DNA from: Pontibacillus yanchengensis Y32
GTDB lineage: Bacteria; Bacillota; Bacilli; Bacillales; BH030062
Length of the DNA stretch: 64,000 nt
Assembly: GCF_000770635.1 (NCBI RefSeq)
Contig: NZ_AVBF01000003.1
Coordinates: 85,743 to 149,742, forward strand
Direction: 5' to 3'
Of the stretch, positions 24,559 through 33,410 are shown in pieces (within the stretch, counting starts at the first letter, position 1; the number at the start of each line of letters is the position of its first letter). A model generated the notes under the pieces. The model saw only the letters and a program-made list of their open reading frames with translations, made no database searches and was not told the origin of the DNA. The translations under genes were made by a program, and so were the position numbers.

Positions 24559-26364
24559 TTATTGTGCTTTAATTAATTTCTCAAACTCAGCTAATTTTTC
24601 TTCAAATACATCAAGAGCTTCTTCAATTGGTTGCTTAGAAGTCATATCTACCCCAGCATGCTTCAGCACTTCGATTGGATAATCACTGCTGCCAGCCTTT
24701 AAGAAGTCTTTGTAACGACTCACTGCATCATCACCTTCTTTTAAAATCTGTGATGCTAAAGCAGTTGCGGCAGAATAGCCGGTGGCATACTGATAAACAT
24801 AATAATTGTAATAAAAGTGTGGGATACGTGCCCATTCTAAGCCAATTTCGTCATCCACTACAATATTATTTCCAAAGTATTTTTGGTTTAAATCATGATA
24901 GAGTTCTGTGAGTTTATCAGCTGTTAAAGCTTCACCATTTTGTTCACGCTTATGAATATCATGTTCAAATTCTGCAAACATTGTTTGACGGAACACAGTG
25001 CCACGGAATCCTTCTAGGAAATGGTTAAGAAGATAAAGCTTCTTCTTCTCATCTTCTGTTTCTTTCAGTAGATAATCGTTTAATAGTGCCTCATTACATG
25101 TAGAAGCAACTTCTGCTACAAAAATAGAGTAACTTCCATAACGATACGGTTGGTTCGCTGCAGAATAATAACTATGCAAGGAATGGCCTAATTCGTGTGC
25201 CAACGTAAATAAGTTGTTCAAATTATTTTGCCAGTTCATTAAAATATATGGATTCGTTCCATACGTACCAGAAGAATATGCACCGCTACGCTTTCCTTTG
25301 TTCTCTTCGACATCAATCCAACGGTTCTTATACCCTTCTTTTACAATATTCACGTATTCGTCGCCTAGAGGTTCTAACCCCTTCAGTACTAATTCCTGAG
25401 CTTGCTCGTAAGGAATATCCATATCAACATCCTGTACAAGGTCAGCATATAGATCGTACATATGAAGCTCATCTACACCCAGCACTTCTTTACGCAAGTC
25501 AACGTATCGCTGTAATGCAGGAAGTCGATCGTTTACCGCTTCTACCAAATTATCGTACACCTTCTCAGGAATGTTGTTATTATCCAAAGCAGCATGTCGA
25601 GCAGATTCATAATTACGCACGGAAGCTGAGAAATTATGCTTCTTAACTGATCCACTTAACGTAGTAGAAAACGTATTCTTAAAGTTGCCAAACGTTTCAT
25701 ACATAGCCTCAAAAGCTTGCTTTCTTACACTTCGATCTTTAGATTGCAAAAAGCGAATGTAACGACCATGTGTTAAATCGACATCGTTGCCTTCTTCATC
25801 TTGAATGGTTGGGAACGTTAAATCAGCGTTGTTTAGAGCACCAAATGTTTGAGTAGGATTTGCCATAACCTCTGAAGCTTTAGCAAGAAGAGCTTCTTCT
25901 TTTTCACTTAATGTGTGAGGACGTTGGCGAGTAATTTCATTCAATGCTTTCTCGTACAGTTTTAGTTCCTCTTTTTCAGATATAAACTGTTCAACCGTAC
26001 CTTCTTCCATTGCCAGAATTTCTGGATCAATATAACTCATGGCACTTCCTACTTGTGTCAAAAGGTTTTCTGCCCTAGTATTCATCTCTTGATAATGAGA
26101 ATTTGTCGTGTCCTGATCGTAGCGCATATGTGCGTATGTAAACAGTTTTCCTACTCGGTTTGCCACTTCATCTTGAAGCGTTAACAGATTATATAACGTA
26201 TCAGCTGATTCATGTAGTTTCCCTTGATATTCTGTAATACTTGGAGTAAGTTGTTTAACTGCTTCAAATTCTTCGTTCCACTCTTCATCATTAGAAAAAA
26301 TATCTTCTAACCTCCAGGTGCGCTCTTCTGGTATTTCATCACGTTTAGGTAACTCTTTTGCCAT
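24559..26364 (-). CDS. pepF: Oligoendopeptidase F
   Basis: A 601-residue M3-family zinc metallopeptidase. The HEXXH motif is AHELGHSLHS near residue 390, with the third ligand Glu in SIFVAEVASTCNE downstream. It cleaves short oligopeptides in the cytoplasm, fitting the nearby Opp importer. In B. subtilis overexpressed PepF affects sporulation by cleaving Phr-type peptides. The usual length is about 600 residues. Confidence 0.95.
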   Translation of the reverse strand: MAKELPKRDEIPEERTWRLEDIFSNDEEWNEEFEAVKQLTPSITEYQGKLHESADTLYNLLTLQDEVANRVGKLFTYAHMRYDQDTTNSHYQEMNTRAENLLTQVGSAMSYIDPEILAMEEGTVEQFISEKEELKLYEKALNEITRQRPHTLSEKEEALLAKASEVMANPTQTFGALNNADLTFPTIQDEEGNDVDLTHGRYIRFLQSKDRSVRKQAFEAMYETFGNFKNTFSTTLSGSVKKHNFSASVRNYESARHAALDNNNIPEKVYDNLVEAVNDRLPALQRYVDLRKEVLGVDELHMYDLYADLVQDVDMDIPYEQAQELVLKGLEPLGDEYVNIVKEGYKNRWIDVEENKGKRSGAYSSGTYGTNPYILMNWQNNLNNLFTLAHELGHSLHSYYSAANQPYRYGSYSIFVAEVASTCNEALLNDYLLKETEDEKKKLYLLNHFLEGFRGTVFRQTMFAEFEHDIHKREQNGEALTADKLTELYHDLNQKYFGNNIVVDDEIGLEWARIPHFYYNYYVYQYATGYSAATALASQILKEGDDAVSRYKDFLKAGSSDYPIEVLKHAGVDMTSKQPIEEALDVFEEKLAEFEKLIKAQ

Positions 26365-26482
26365 CTTAATTCCTCCTTAATATTTCCTTCCCCTTATTTC
26401 GTGTCCCGAATTAAGAAACCCTTCTTTTTTCAGAAATATTATACATTTATTGATTATTATATCGTATATCAATACCTGTTTG

Positions 26483-27655
26483 CTATTCCTCACTCTCTAG
26501 CTGCTCTTTTATTGTACTCTTCAATAGTTTGATTAATTCTTCATCTTGTTTGATTCCATCGTGTAATGTACGAGGAAATTGAACCTCCCTTCTTTTTTCG
26601 AAGATGTTTCCTTGTATATGCTTTAATAAGCCAATCTTGGTTAACAATCTTGCATATGCTAATTGGGGCTTTGGTTGCTTATTCAATAATGGATAACGCA
26701 TAGTAGGAGAGTCAATAACGTTGATTCTTTCACCTAAGGGAAGAGGTAACAGATGCTCTATCACCCATCTCGCTTGCCAACTATAAGGTTCTTCATTCGG
26801 GGACAAGTTTGGTATAGGGAGATGAATAATTGATGGAAGTAGACTAGCATGATAGCCACGAAGGTACAGATATTGATGAAAAGAATAGGCTCTAGAAGCT
26901 TTAATAATATAGTGGGGACGTTTTCTAAAGGAGTGTTTTTCCTTTAGCCAAATGTCTAATAAAACATTAGGTGAGAAATTATTTTGTAGGTTAAGAAGTT
27001 GTGGGAAATTGATAAACTGAATTGGATAAAAATCGAAGGTGCCAATCATTTTTGTCTTGCTGATTGGATAAGGATTTTGAAAGATGCTGAACTGCTTCGC
27101 ATCAGGACAATAATAATACACACTCATGGGTGAATTAGATTGAAATTGATGAAAAAATAGTTGATCAAACGAGGAAAATGATGAGGTGTTTGTTCGTTTA
27201 CGATTAAGGCGATTTCCACCAAGGATCCAAATAGGAATAATTCCATAGCGTTTATATCCTCTTGTTCGAGCCAACATCATTTCCGGGGAAATACGACAAC
27301 ATTGATATTCTATTGCAATTTTTCTTTTATTTATAGTGAGAAATATGTCAGGACGTTGATTAATCTCTGGTATATAAGCTTCCAATGCCACGTTATAACC
27401 TTGCGATTTAAACCATTTAAATAAATGTATTTTTCCTCTTTCATGATAGTTCCCTTCTCCTGTGGATGCATTCACGCACATTGAATGAGGTTTATGAGCA
27501 AAGTGCGGCACCACTTTCGCTCCTGCTTTCACCAATACCCCTTCCTTACATATGGGACAAAGGAAGTTTTCTGTGCTACGAAGATGGCTAATTTGTTGAA
27601 TGGAAAAATCCATTAACAGAAATTCCTTTCCTAATTGATTGACTGCTTTTAACAC
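26483..27655 (-). CDS. coiA: Competence protein CoiA
   Basis: A 390-residue CoiA protein. The N-terminal part carries a CxxC-type segment (LCPICKEGVLVKAG) and PHFAHKPH; the nuclease-like core shows RPDIFLTINKRKIAIEYQCC, a PD-(D/E)xK arrangement. CoiA is needed for recombination of transforming DNA. The start is GTG at 27655, nine bases after AGAGGAG. It lies upstream of pepF on the same strand, as in Bacillus. Confidence 0.9.
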   Translation of the reverse strand: MLKAVNQLGKEFLLMDFSIQQISHLRSTENFLCPICKEGVLVKAGAKVVPHFAHKPHSMCVNASTGEGNYHERGKIHLFKWFKSQGYNVALEAYIPEINQRPDIFLTINKRKIAIEYQCCRISPEMMLARTRGYKRYGIIPIWILGGNRLNRKRTNTSSFSSFDQLFFHQFQSNSPMSVYYYCPDAKQFSIFQNPYPISKTKMIGTFDFYPIQFINFPQLLNLQNNFSPNVLLDIWLKEKHSFRKRPHYIIKASRAYSFHQYLYLRGYHASLLPSIIHLPIPNLSPNEEPYSWQARWVIEHLLPLPLGERINVIDSPTMRYPLLNKQPKPQLAYARLLTKIGLLKHIQGNIFEKRREVQFPRTLHDGIKQDEELIKLLKSTIKEQLESEE

Positions 27656-27721
27656 ATAGGTACACTCCTCTCTTTACTACGCTATAAATACGACCTCCAC
27701 CAGTCATATTCCTTTAATGAA

Positions 27722-27757
27722 ATAAAAAAAGATGCCCCTTTATAAAAGAAACATCTT
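27722..27757 (-). terminator. Terminator of cls
   Basis: Stem AAGATG/CATCTT with an inner CTTT/AAAG, followed on the minus strand by seven T. Confidence 0.75.
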
Positions 27758-27766
27758 CAGTATTCA

Positions 27767-29278
27767 TTAGAGCAAAGGAGAAAGAAGTCGGGAAGTGGAT
27801 TCCAAAAACCTTTTGAGTATCGGTCTTTTTTTAAATGATTCTAAAGTGATTTCTTTCGCATTAGTTAAATCGTCCTCGTAATCATGCACCAACTTTTCAG
27901 TACTTTGGGTTCTATATAGGAACGCATTCACTTCAAAATTTAAATGAAAGCTCCTCATATCCATATTCGATGTTCCTATTGAAGCCAATTCATTGTCGAC
28001 AATCATTAGCTTGCTGTGCATAAACCCTTTATTAAAGGCATAAATCTTCACACCTGCCTCTAATAACTCTGGAAAATATGATCTAGAAGCATAATACACA
28101 ATTCGCTTATCAGGTTGATTTGGGACAAGCAACTTAACATCAATCCCACTTAAAGCAGCAGCCTTTAAAGCTGTCAAAATATCTTCATCCGGAATGAAGT
28201 ACGGAGACGCAATCCATATTGATTCCTTCGCACTTACTATCATGGAGAAAAACACATGTTTGATGACTTCCCATTCATTATCAGGTCCACTAGCGATCAT
28301 CTGTACTCCACCTCGCCCCTCTGAGTCTACAAGAGGAGGAGACAGGTACTCACTAGTTAAATGAGCCCTCCCAGTCATATAGTACCAATCCTGCAAAAAT
28401 ATCAACTGAAGGCTGCGTACAGACTCTCCTTGAACAAGTAAATGTGTATCTCTCCAAAAACCATAGTTTGAATCCCTTCCTAAATATTCATCCCCAATAT
28501 TTAACCCTCCGACAAAAGCCGTCTTACCATCGACAACTACAATCTTACGGTGGTTTCTAAAGTTGATTTTGTTATTAAGAAACGGTAGACGAACTGGTGA
28601 AAATGGAACCACTTCCACTCCAGCATCCTCTAAGTCTTGCTTAAAGCGATTTGATAATTGCCAACTCCCCACAGCATCGTACAAAAACCGTACTTCTACA
28701 CCTTGTTGTGCTTTCTCCATTAGAATGTTTTTAATTTCTATTCCTATTTCATCGTGTCGAACAATATAGTACTCCATATGGATGTGATGTTGCGCTCTAT
28801 TTAGTTCATGTAATAACGCTTCAAACGTTTCTTCTCCATCAGTTAATACTTTTGTATTGGTATTAAATGTGATGGGGGAATGGGCTAATCGTTGAGCCAA
28901 GCGGAAAAGAAGCTTTTGGTGGTCACCCATTTGTTCCATCTGGCTGTGATCAATCTGCCTAGACCCTTCTATTCTTCGAAAGGCTTGTTCATCAATTTCC
29001 CCTTTTTGTTGAAACATTTTCCGTTTTCGATAATTTTGACCAAAGATTATGTAGAAAAAGAAACCAACAATTGGAACTGCAGCTAATACTACAAGCCACG
29101 TTAACGTTTGCGTTGGATGTCTATTTTCAAAAAATATCACAACTCCAATAAACACAGCTGATACCGTAAAAAGGATTGAGATTGTTCCTAGAAGCCAACC
29201 TTGCCAGTAAGAATGTGTCAGATAAAGCACAAAACCTATTAAGGTTAAAAACACTAAGATTTGAATACGTTTAAACAT
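27767..29278 (-). CDS. cls: Cardiolipin synthase
   Basis: A 503-residue phospholipase-D-superfamily cardiolipin synthase: two N-terminal membrane segments (residues about 4-55), then two HKD motifs, NFRNHRKIVVVDG near 230 and GFMHSKLMIVDN near 410. It condenses two phosphatidylglycerols into cardiolipin. The ATG at 29278 follows AAAGGGTCGAG; a GTG nine codons earlier has no ribosome site. In B. subtilis this family has three members (ClsA, YwiE, YwjE); which one this is cannot be told. Confidence 0.92.
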   Translation of the reverse strand: MFKRIQILVFLTLIGFVLYLTHSYWQGWLLGTISILFTVSAVFIGVVIFFENRHPTQTLTWLVVLAAVPIVGFFFYIIFGQNYRKRKMFQQKGEIDEQAFRRIEGSRQIDHSQMEQMGDHQKLLFRLAQRLAHSPITFNTNTKVLTDGEETFEALLHELNRAQHHIHMEYYIVRHDEIGIEIKNILMEKAQQGVEVRFLYDAVGSWQLSNRFKQDLEDAGVEVVPFSPVRLPFLNNKINFRNHRKIVVVDGKTAFVGGLNIGDEYLGRDSNYGFWRDTHLLVQGESVRSLQLIFLQDWYYMTGRAHLTSEYLSPPLVDSEGRGGVQMIASGPDNEWEVIKHVFFSMIVSAKESIWIASPYFIPDEDILTALKAAALSGIDVKLLVPNQPDKRIVYYASRSYFPELLEAGVKIYAFNKGFMHSKLMIVDNELASIGTSNMDMRSFHLNFEVNAFLYRTQSTEKLVHDYEDDLTNAKEITLESFKKRPILKRFLESTSRLLSPLL

Positions 29279-29435
29279 GAAGGCTCGACCCTTTCTGAAA
29301 TTCACCGTGTTGTTAGAAGTATATTCTATTTACCCTTTGTTTTTCACTCTTATTCGTTATACGAATGTGAAACCATTTTTGATTCACTATGTGAGATGAA
29401 AGGTTTAATGAACTTTATTTGTCCTTTAAAATTCA

Positions 29436-29585
29436 GAACAAAAGCGCAAGCGCCCTGCTAGCGACGTATATGCTGGACTGAGCCGTAGGAGATAAAGGCA
29501 ACACGAAGAACGAAGTGATTCGATGTTAACTTATCGTACGGAGGCGAGGGAAGCATACTAGTCGCTGGGCGCTGGAGCTGGACGA
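29436..29585 (+). repeat. R1 repeat, short-module copy
   Basis: Begins GAACAAAAGCGCAAGCGCC and ends GGCGCTGGAGCTGGACG; the ends pair (GCGCCC.GCTAGCGAC with TAGTCGCTGGGCGC). Compared with the copy at 45418 it lacks a 70-base internal module. It lies in the 525-base gap between cls and mecA, where no gene was found; 29279-29435 shows nothing I can interpret. Confidence 0.82.
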
Positions 29586-29588
29586 TGT

Positions 29589-29752
29589 AAAAGCGCAAGC
29601 GCCTTGGTCACCCCCGACAGGCTTAAGTCAAGCCTCGAAGTGGCGTTATTTGCCACAGCGAGCCTTGACTTAAGACCCCGAGGGGGTAGGCGCTGGAGCT
29701 GGACGTGGCCGCACCACTTTTTCAGTTATACACAAGTATTGAATTTTATAGT
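29589..29752 (+). repeat. R1-like repeat with a different central hairpin
   Basis: Shares the R1 ends (AAAAGCGCAAGCGCC and GGCGCTGGAGCTGGACGTGG) but has an unrelated core forming a long stem, CCCCCG..GGCTTAAGTCAAG against CTTGACTTAAG..CGAGGGGG. The tail CACTTTTTCAGTTATACACAAG continues to about 29752 and recurs after the copy at 45418. Confidence 0.8.
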
Positions 29753-29761
29753 ACGCTAGAC

Positions 29762-29795
29762 AAAAATAAAAAGCGACAACATTTCGTTGTCGCTT
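29762..29795 (-). terminator. Terminator of mecA
   Basis: A perfect stem AAGCGACAAC/GTTGTCGCTT, followed on the minus strand by TTTATTTTTG. Confidence 0.88.
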
Positions 29796-29804
29796 CAAAT
29801 CCAG

Positions 29805-30503
29805 TTATTTTTCTGGAAAGTAGTTGGAAATTTGTTTCAATGCATCTTCATCGAAAATGGTTTTTCCGTATTCTTCTAAGCGGTGGACAGTCAATTGAGA
29901 TTCATGACCAAATTCAAGTAATTGGCTTAGAATATTTTCTTGTATTTCGTCGCTCATCTCTTCTTTAGTGAATTCTACGTATAAGAAATACGTGTCTTCG
30001 AAGTGATAAAGCTTATCTGTGATGCCATCTGGCTTATCGAAGTAATGACTTAGTTGAATAACTTCTTCAAAGTCTTGGAAACGAATAACGAAAGATAAAC
30101 GATCATTTGATGACTTCTCATCATTTTCTCCAGTGGATTCACTGTCTTGATCTTTGTTTACCTCTTCCCCACTATCTAACATGGATTCCAGTTTTTCATC
30201 AACTGGCATGTCGATGGTTTTGCCATCATCAGTAGGTAGTTCAAGCTTATGTCCATCTTTAGAAATCTGAGCTTTTGTTACAACAATTTCTAAGCCTTTA
30301 TCCATAGCCTGTACTTGTATCCATAACGGTCCATCTAGACTGAACCCTTCTTCATCATTTACTTCATCCATCATTTGCCAGAAGAGCTGTTCACTTCTTT
30401 CTCTATTATACCAGATCTCTTCTCGGTCAAAACCTCGATCTTCGATGTCCATATACGTCACATAGAATTTAACGGTATTCTCATTAATACGTTCGATTTC
30501 CAT
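29805..30503 (-). CDS. mecA: Adaptor protein MecA
   Basis: A 232-residue ClpC adaptor that targets ComK and others for proteolysis. The N-terminal substrate-binding domain (MEIERINENTVKFYVTYMDI) and the C-terminal ClpC-binding domain (from about residue 130, FVIRFQDFEEVIQLSHYF) are joined by a long acidic linker. RBS GAAGGGAG precedes the ATG. Its position next to coiA and spx mirrors B. subtilis. Confidence 0.95.
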   Translation of the reverse strand: MEIERINENTVKFYVTYMDIEDRGFDREEIWYNRERSEQLFWQMMDEVNDEEGFSLDGPLWIQVQAMDKGLEIVVTKAQISKDGHKLELPTDDGKTIDMPVDEKLESMLDSGEEVNKDQDSESTGENDEKSSNDRLSFVIRFQDFEEVIQLSHYFDKPDGITDKLYHFEDTYFLYVEFTKEEMSDEIQENILSQLLEFGHESQLTVHRLEEYGKTIFDEDALKQISNYFPEK

Positions 30504-30715
30504 TGAACTCGCTCCCTTCTGTTGATTAGTTTAGGTGGAAGGGAAAACTTCACCCTATAAAAATAGTTCTTATTTACAACATACCCTGATTTGAAATGTT
30601 TCAACCATTTGATGTGTTGAATCCTTTTAGTATTTGTTACTATTTTATGATACTTAGGGGTATATTGAAAACAGAATTGCTCAAAATGTTCAAAACAAAC
30701 GAATGACCTAGATTC

Positions 30716-30744
30716 TTGACATCGAAAAAGGGTTGCACTATATT
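30716..30744 (+). promoter_or_regulatory. Predicted SigA promoter of yjbE
   Basis: A perfect TTGACA (30716-30721), 17-base spacer and TATATT (30739-30744), 94 bases before the start codon. Confidence 0.72.
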
Positions 30745-30791
30745 AGTTAAGTCGAGAATCATAAATTTATTCGTAAGTTAATTCATTATTT

Positions 30792-30809
30792 TAGCTGAAA
30801 TTTCAGCTA
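30792..30809. promoter_or_regulatory. Perfect 18-bp palindrome in the yjbE leader
   Basis: TAGCTGAAATTTCAGCTA is fully self-complementary and lies between the predicted yjbE start site and its RBS. It could be an operator or an RNA hairpin; no regulator is recognised. The remaining mecA-yjbE gap shows nothing else. Confidence 0.55.
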
Positions 30810-30838
30810 TTGTCACTAGGTAGTAGGAGGTTTTTTGC

Positions 30839-31504
30839 TTGGAATTAGACTTGATCAAAGATATATTGATCATAATCGGCATCGACATTGTTCTAGGCGG
30901 TGATAATGCCATTGTTATTGCACTAGCTAGTAGAAACTTACCTGATAAGCAGCGCAACAAAGCAATCTTTTGGGGGACAGGCTTAGCAGTAGCAATCAGG
31001 ATTGCATTAACAGCCGTTGCTGTTTACTTACTACAAATTCCTTTTTTACAAGCTGTAGGCGGAATACTACTCATTTACATTGCTATAAAGCTTCTTACAG
31101 ATAATGAAGAAGACCCTGACATAGAAGCTAAAACCAGCCTCTCTGGAGCGATAAAAACGATTGTATTCGCTGACTTGGTTATGGGTTTTGATAACGTCCT
31201 TGCCATAGCAGGCGCTTCCCATGGTAACATCTGGCTAGTTGTTATAGGATTGCTCGTTTCCGTTCCCATTATTATTTGGGGAAGTAAACTTATTCTTGCC
31301 TTACTAGAAAAATATCCATTCCTTGTGTATCTTGGTTCTGGTATTCTAGCATACACAGCTGGTGAGATGATTTTGCATGAAGGTAATTTTGAAGCCTTTT
31401 TCCATGAATATGCATTTCTTGAGTGGGTCATTCCTATTGCCTCCATATTCCTTGTAATTGGAATGGGATATTTGCTAAATCAACGAAAAAGTCAACATGC
31501 CTAA
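30839..31504 (+). CDS. yjbE: TerC family integral membrane protein YjbE
   Basis: A 221-residue TerC-family protein with seven or so membrane segments. Conserved acidic signatures are GIDIVLGGDNAIVIALA (14-30) and DLVMGFDNVLAIAG (near 112-125). TerC proteins such as B. subtilis YceF and YkoY export Mn2+ to metallate secreted enzymes; YjbE is their paralogue, so Mn2+ export is a reasonable inference. The start is TTG at 30839 after TAGGAGG. No yybP-ykoY riboswitch was recognised upstream. Confidence 0.9.
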   Translation: MELDLIKDILIIIGIDIVLGGDNAIVIALASRNLPDKQRNKAIFWGTGLAVAIRIALTAVAVYLLQIPFLQAVGGILLIYIAIKLLTDNEEDPDIEAKTSLSGAIKTIVFADLVMGFDNVLAIAGASHGNIWLVVIGLLVSVPIIIWGSKLILALLEKYPFLVYLGSGILAYTAGEMILHEGNFEAFFHEYAFLEWVIPIASIFLVIGMGYLLNQRKSQHA

Positions 31505-31524
31505 CATAATTGTTCCACACTAAA

Positions 31525-31556
31525 AACTCTGCTGAATAATTCAGCAGAGTTTTATT
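31525..31556. terminator. Bidirectional terminator between yjbE and spx
   Basis: A perfect 11-bp stem ACTCTGCTGAA/TTCAGCAGAGT followed by TTTATT; A-rich on the other side. Confidence 0.85.
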
Positions 31557-31573
31557 ATGATTAAGTATTAAAT

Positions 31574-31969
31574 TTAGTTAACTAAGCGTTGTGCTTCCTG
31601 AAGCTGAAATGTACGAACGGTTCTAGGTAAAAATCTACGGATTTCATCCTCATTGTATCCAACCTGCAAACGTTTTTCGTCTACAATTATTGGTCGACGT
31701 AACAGACCAGGATTTGCGGTAATCATATCCAATAAATCTTTCATAGGAAGTTGATCCAGCTCGACTTCCATGTTTTGAAAAACCTTTGATCGAGTCGAAA
31801 TAATTTCATCTGTGCCGTCTTCTGTCATGCGCAGAACTTCTTTAATCTCATCAATAGACAGGGGTTCAGAAAAAATGTTACGTTCCTCAAACGGAATATC
31901 ATGCTCCTCTAACCAAGCCTTCGCTTTACGACATGATGTACAACTTGGAGAAGTATAAAGTGTGACCAT
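31574..31969 (-). CDS. spx: Redox-responsive regulator Spx
   Basis: A 131-residue ArsC-like protein that binds the RNA polymerase alpha subunit. The redox switch CxxC is C10-T-S-C13, and the RPI motif is in RRPIIV near residue 92. The ATG at 31969 follows GAGGAG and gives exactly the B. subtilis length. Levels are set by SpxH and ClpXP. yjbC lies upstream on the same strand, as in the B. subtilis yjbC-spx operon. The 354-base leader (31970-32324) is AT-rich with a possible TATACT -10 at 32058-32063, but no convincing -35. Confidence 0.96.
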   Translation of the reverse strand: MVTLYTSPSCTSCRKAKAWLEEHDIPFEERNIFSEPLSIDEIKEVLRMTEDGTDEIISTRSKVFQNMEVELDQLPMKDLLDMITANPGLLRRPIIVDEKRLQVGYNEDEIRRFLPRTVRTFQLQEAQRLVN

Positions 31970-32281
31970 GCAATCTTCACTCCTCAATCAAAATTTATCA
32001 CGAATGTTTTAATCGCTTATTAAATTAAAATAAGTTTAATGTAGGCGCTTAAATTTAAGTATACTACATTTACAACCAAAACGGTAGACACTAAACAAAA
32101 AATAATTTTCTATCATACAAACATTATACAACGGACAACTATTTACATATGTACTATTCCACTTGTATATAGATCTAAACATATAAACTATTCTTTTTTT
32201 AAAAATTTATACTTCTTGTCTTGAATATCATTTTCATCATTATTTCTGATAATCAAATTTTCTTACAGCAAGATATAAATA

Positions 32282-32312
32282 AGCAAGCAGGGTAAACAAT
32301 TTCCCTACTTGC
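32282..32312 (-). terminator. Weak terminator between yjbC and spx
   Basis: Stem AGCAAGCAGGG/CCCTACTTGCT with one mismatch; the T tract is poor (TTATTTAT), so read-through into spx is plausible. Confidence 0.55.
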
Positions 32313-32324
32313 TATACTACTTTT

Positions 32325-32918
32325 CTAAGCTTTTTCAGGTGTAGTAATATCTTCTAAAATATTTTTGGAATCTGAATCTTCATTAATTGTGAGGACTTCT
32401 TCAACTGGCTGGTAGGATTCACCGTATAATTCTTTATCCTTATACGTATGAATATTTATATACAATTCCTTCATTTTTTCGAAAATGGACTCTTCGGATT
32501 CGTGTTCTGGGGACCAATAAAGGATTTCCATTTGGTTTAGTTCATTGGTAGCAAGTGAACGTCTAGTGTAACCAATGGTATGGGCGTGTTCGAATCCTTC
32601 TTTCTGGTAGAATTTGAGGCGTTTTTCGGTGTCCGTATCTTCATAATCAACAGGCTCTACCTCTAATATGATTGGTTTACCTTTAGATTTTAGTTTCTCA
32701 ATCAGTTTATGACCGATTCCCTGTCCTCTTGCTTTAGTGGATACCCAAACATAATCAATAAATATAAACGTTTTAAATTCAGCATACATTAAAACGTGCT
32801 TTGAACTTTCATCCTTAATGTACACATCACTTTTTTCTTTCAAGAGCAAATCCATATGCTCCTTAGACTTCATTTCCTCAACCGGAAAATATTCATTTAA
32901 CTTCTCATACCAATTCAT
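32325..32918 (-). CDS. yjbC: GNAT acetyltransferase YjbC
   Basis: A 197-residue GNAT protein with the acetyl-CoA loop WVSTKARGQGIGHKLIEKL and a distinctive N-terminus MNWYEKLNEYFPVEEMKS shared with B. subtilis YjbC. In B. subtilis yjbC is co-transcribed with spx and implicated in salt-stress survival; its substrate is unknown. RBS AAAGGAG precedes the ATG. Confidence 0.92.
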   Translation of the reverse strand: MNWYEKLNEYFPVEEMKSKEHMDLLLKEKSDVYIKDESSKHVLMYAEFKTFIFIDYVWVSTKARGQGIGHKLIEKLKSKGKPIILEVEPVDYEDTDTEKRLKFYQKEGFEHAHTIGYTRRSLATNELNQMEILYWSPEHESEESIFEKMKELYINIHTYKDKELYGESYQPVEEVLTINEDSDSKNILEDITTPEKA

Positions 32919-32948
32919 TGATCTACTCCTTTTTGTGTAGTCCTTTTA

Positions 32949-32977
32949 ATTATAACGAATTTTCAGCGATTTGTGAA
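32949..32977 (-). promoter_or_regulatory. Predicted SigA promoter of yjbC-spx
   Basis: Minus strand TTCACA (32972-32977), 17-base spacer, perfect TATAAT (32949-32954), about 30 bases before the yjbC ATG. Confidence 0.68.
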
Positions 32978-33073
32978 ATTTACCTCTCTAAAACTTTCCA
33001 ATCAAAAACTTTTCCTTAATAGCATATAGTATAACATGGTCACATTTCTATCTTTCGAAAGGAGCCTTTGTTT

Positions 33074-33268
33074 ATGCATTTATTCATTTTGGACATGTTT
33101 CTTGTAGGGATTGGCATTATTTTATCAACGGCATTTCTAGCTAGTATTGTTCACCTTATAGTTAGTACAATATTTGGAAGAAGCTCTAGAGATTCATATA
33201 AGATTATCTCCACTACCATACAAAAAAACTGGCGTGGAATTGGTGTGCAATCAAAAAGAAAAATGTAA
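33074..33268 (+). CDS. Small membrane protein, 64 residues
   Basis: One long hydrophobic segment fills residues 3-36 (two short helices possible), followed by a basic tail rich in Arg/Lys (NWRGIGVQSKRKM). I do not recognise the family. AAAGGAG stands 10 bases before the ATG at 33074; a TTG at 33068 is the alternative. Alone, divergent from yjbC. Confidence 0.55.
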   Translation: MHLFILDMFLVGIGIILSTAFLASIVHLIVSTIFGRSSRDSYKIISTTIQKNWRGIGVQSKRKM

Positions 33269-33371
33269 TCCCTTTACTTATGTTGAAAAGATTAAAAGCT
33301 TTTATACATTGTATCTTCGGTCCCTAGAAACTAGATATTAGGAATAGCGTGGAAACTAATACTTTCTATGC

Positions 33372-33408
33372 AAAAAAACATCCTGGCGAAATTAGCCAGG
33401 ATGTTTTG
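33372..33408. terminator. Bidirectional terminator before the DUF4015 gene
   Basis: A perfect 11-bp stem AACATCCTGGC/GCCAGGATGTT with seven A on the left, giving a strong T run on the minus strand. Confidence 0.88.
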
Positions 33409-33410
33409 TA

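Noticed and set aside
30504..30838. yybP-ykoY Mn2+ riboswitch upstream of yjbE
   Set aside because: No conserved internal-loop motifs were found; only a promoter and a palindrome.
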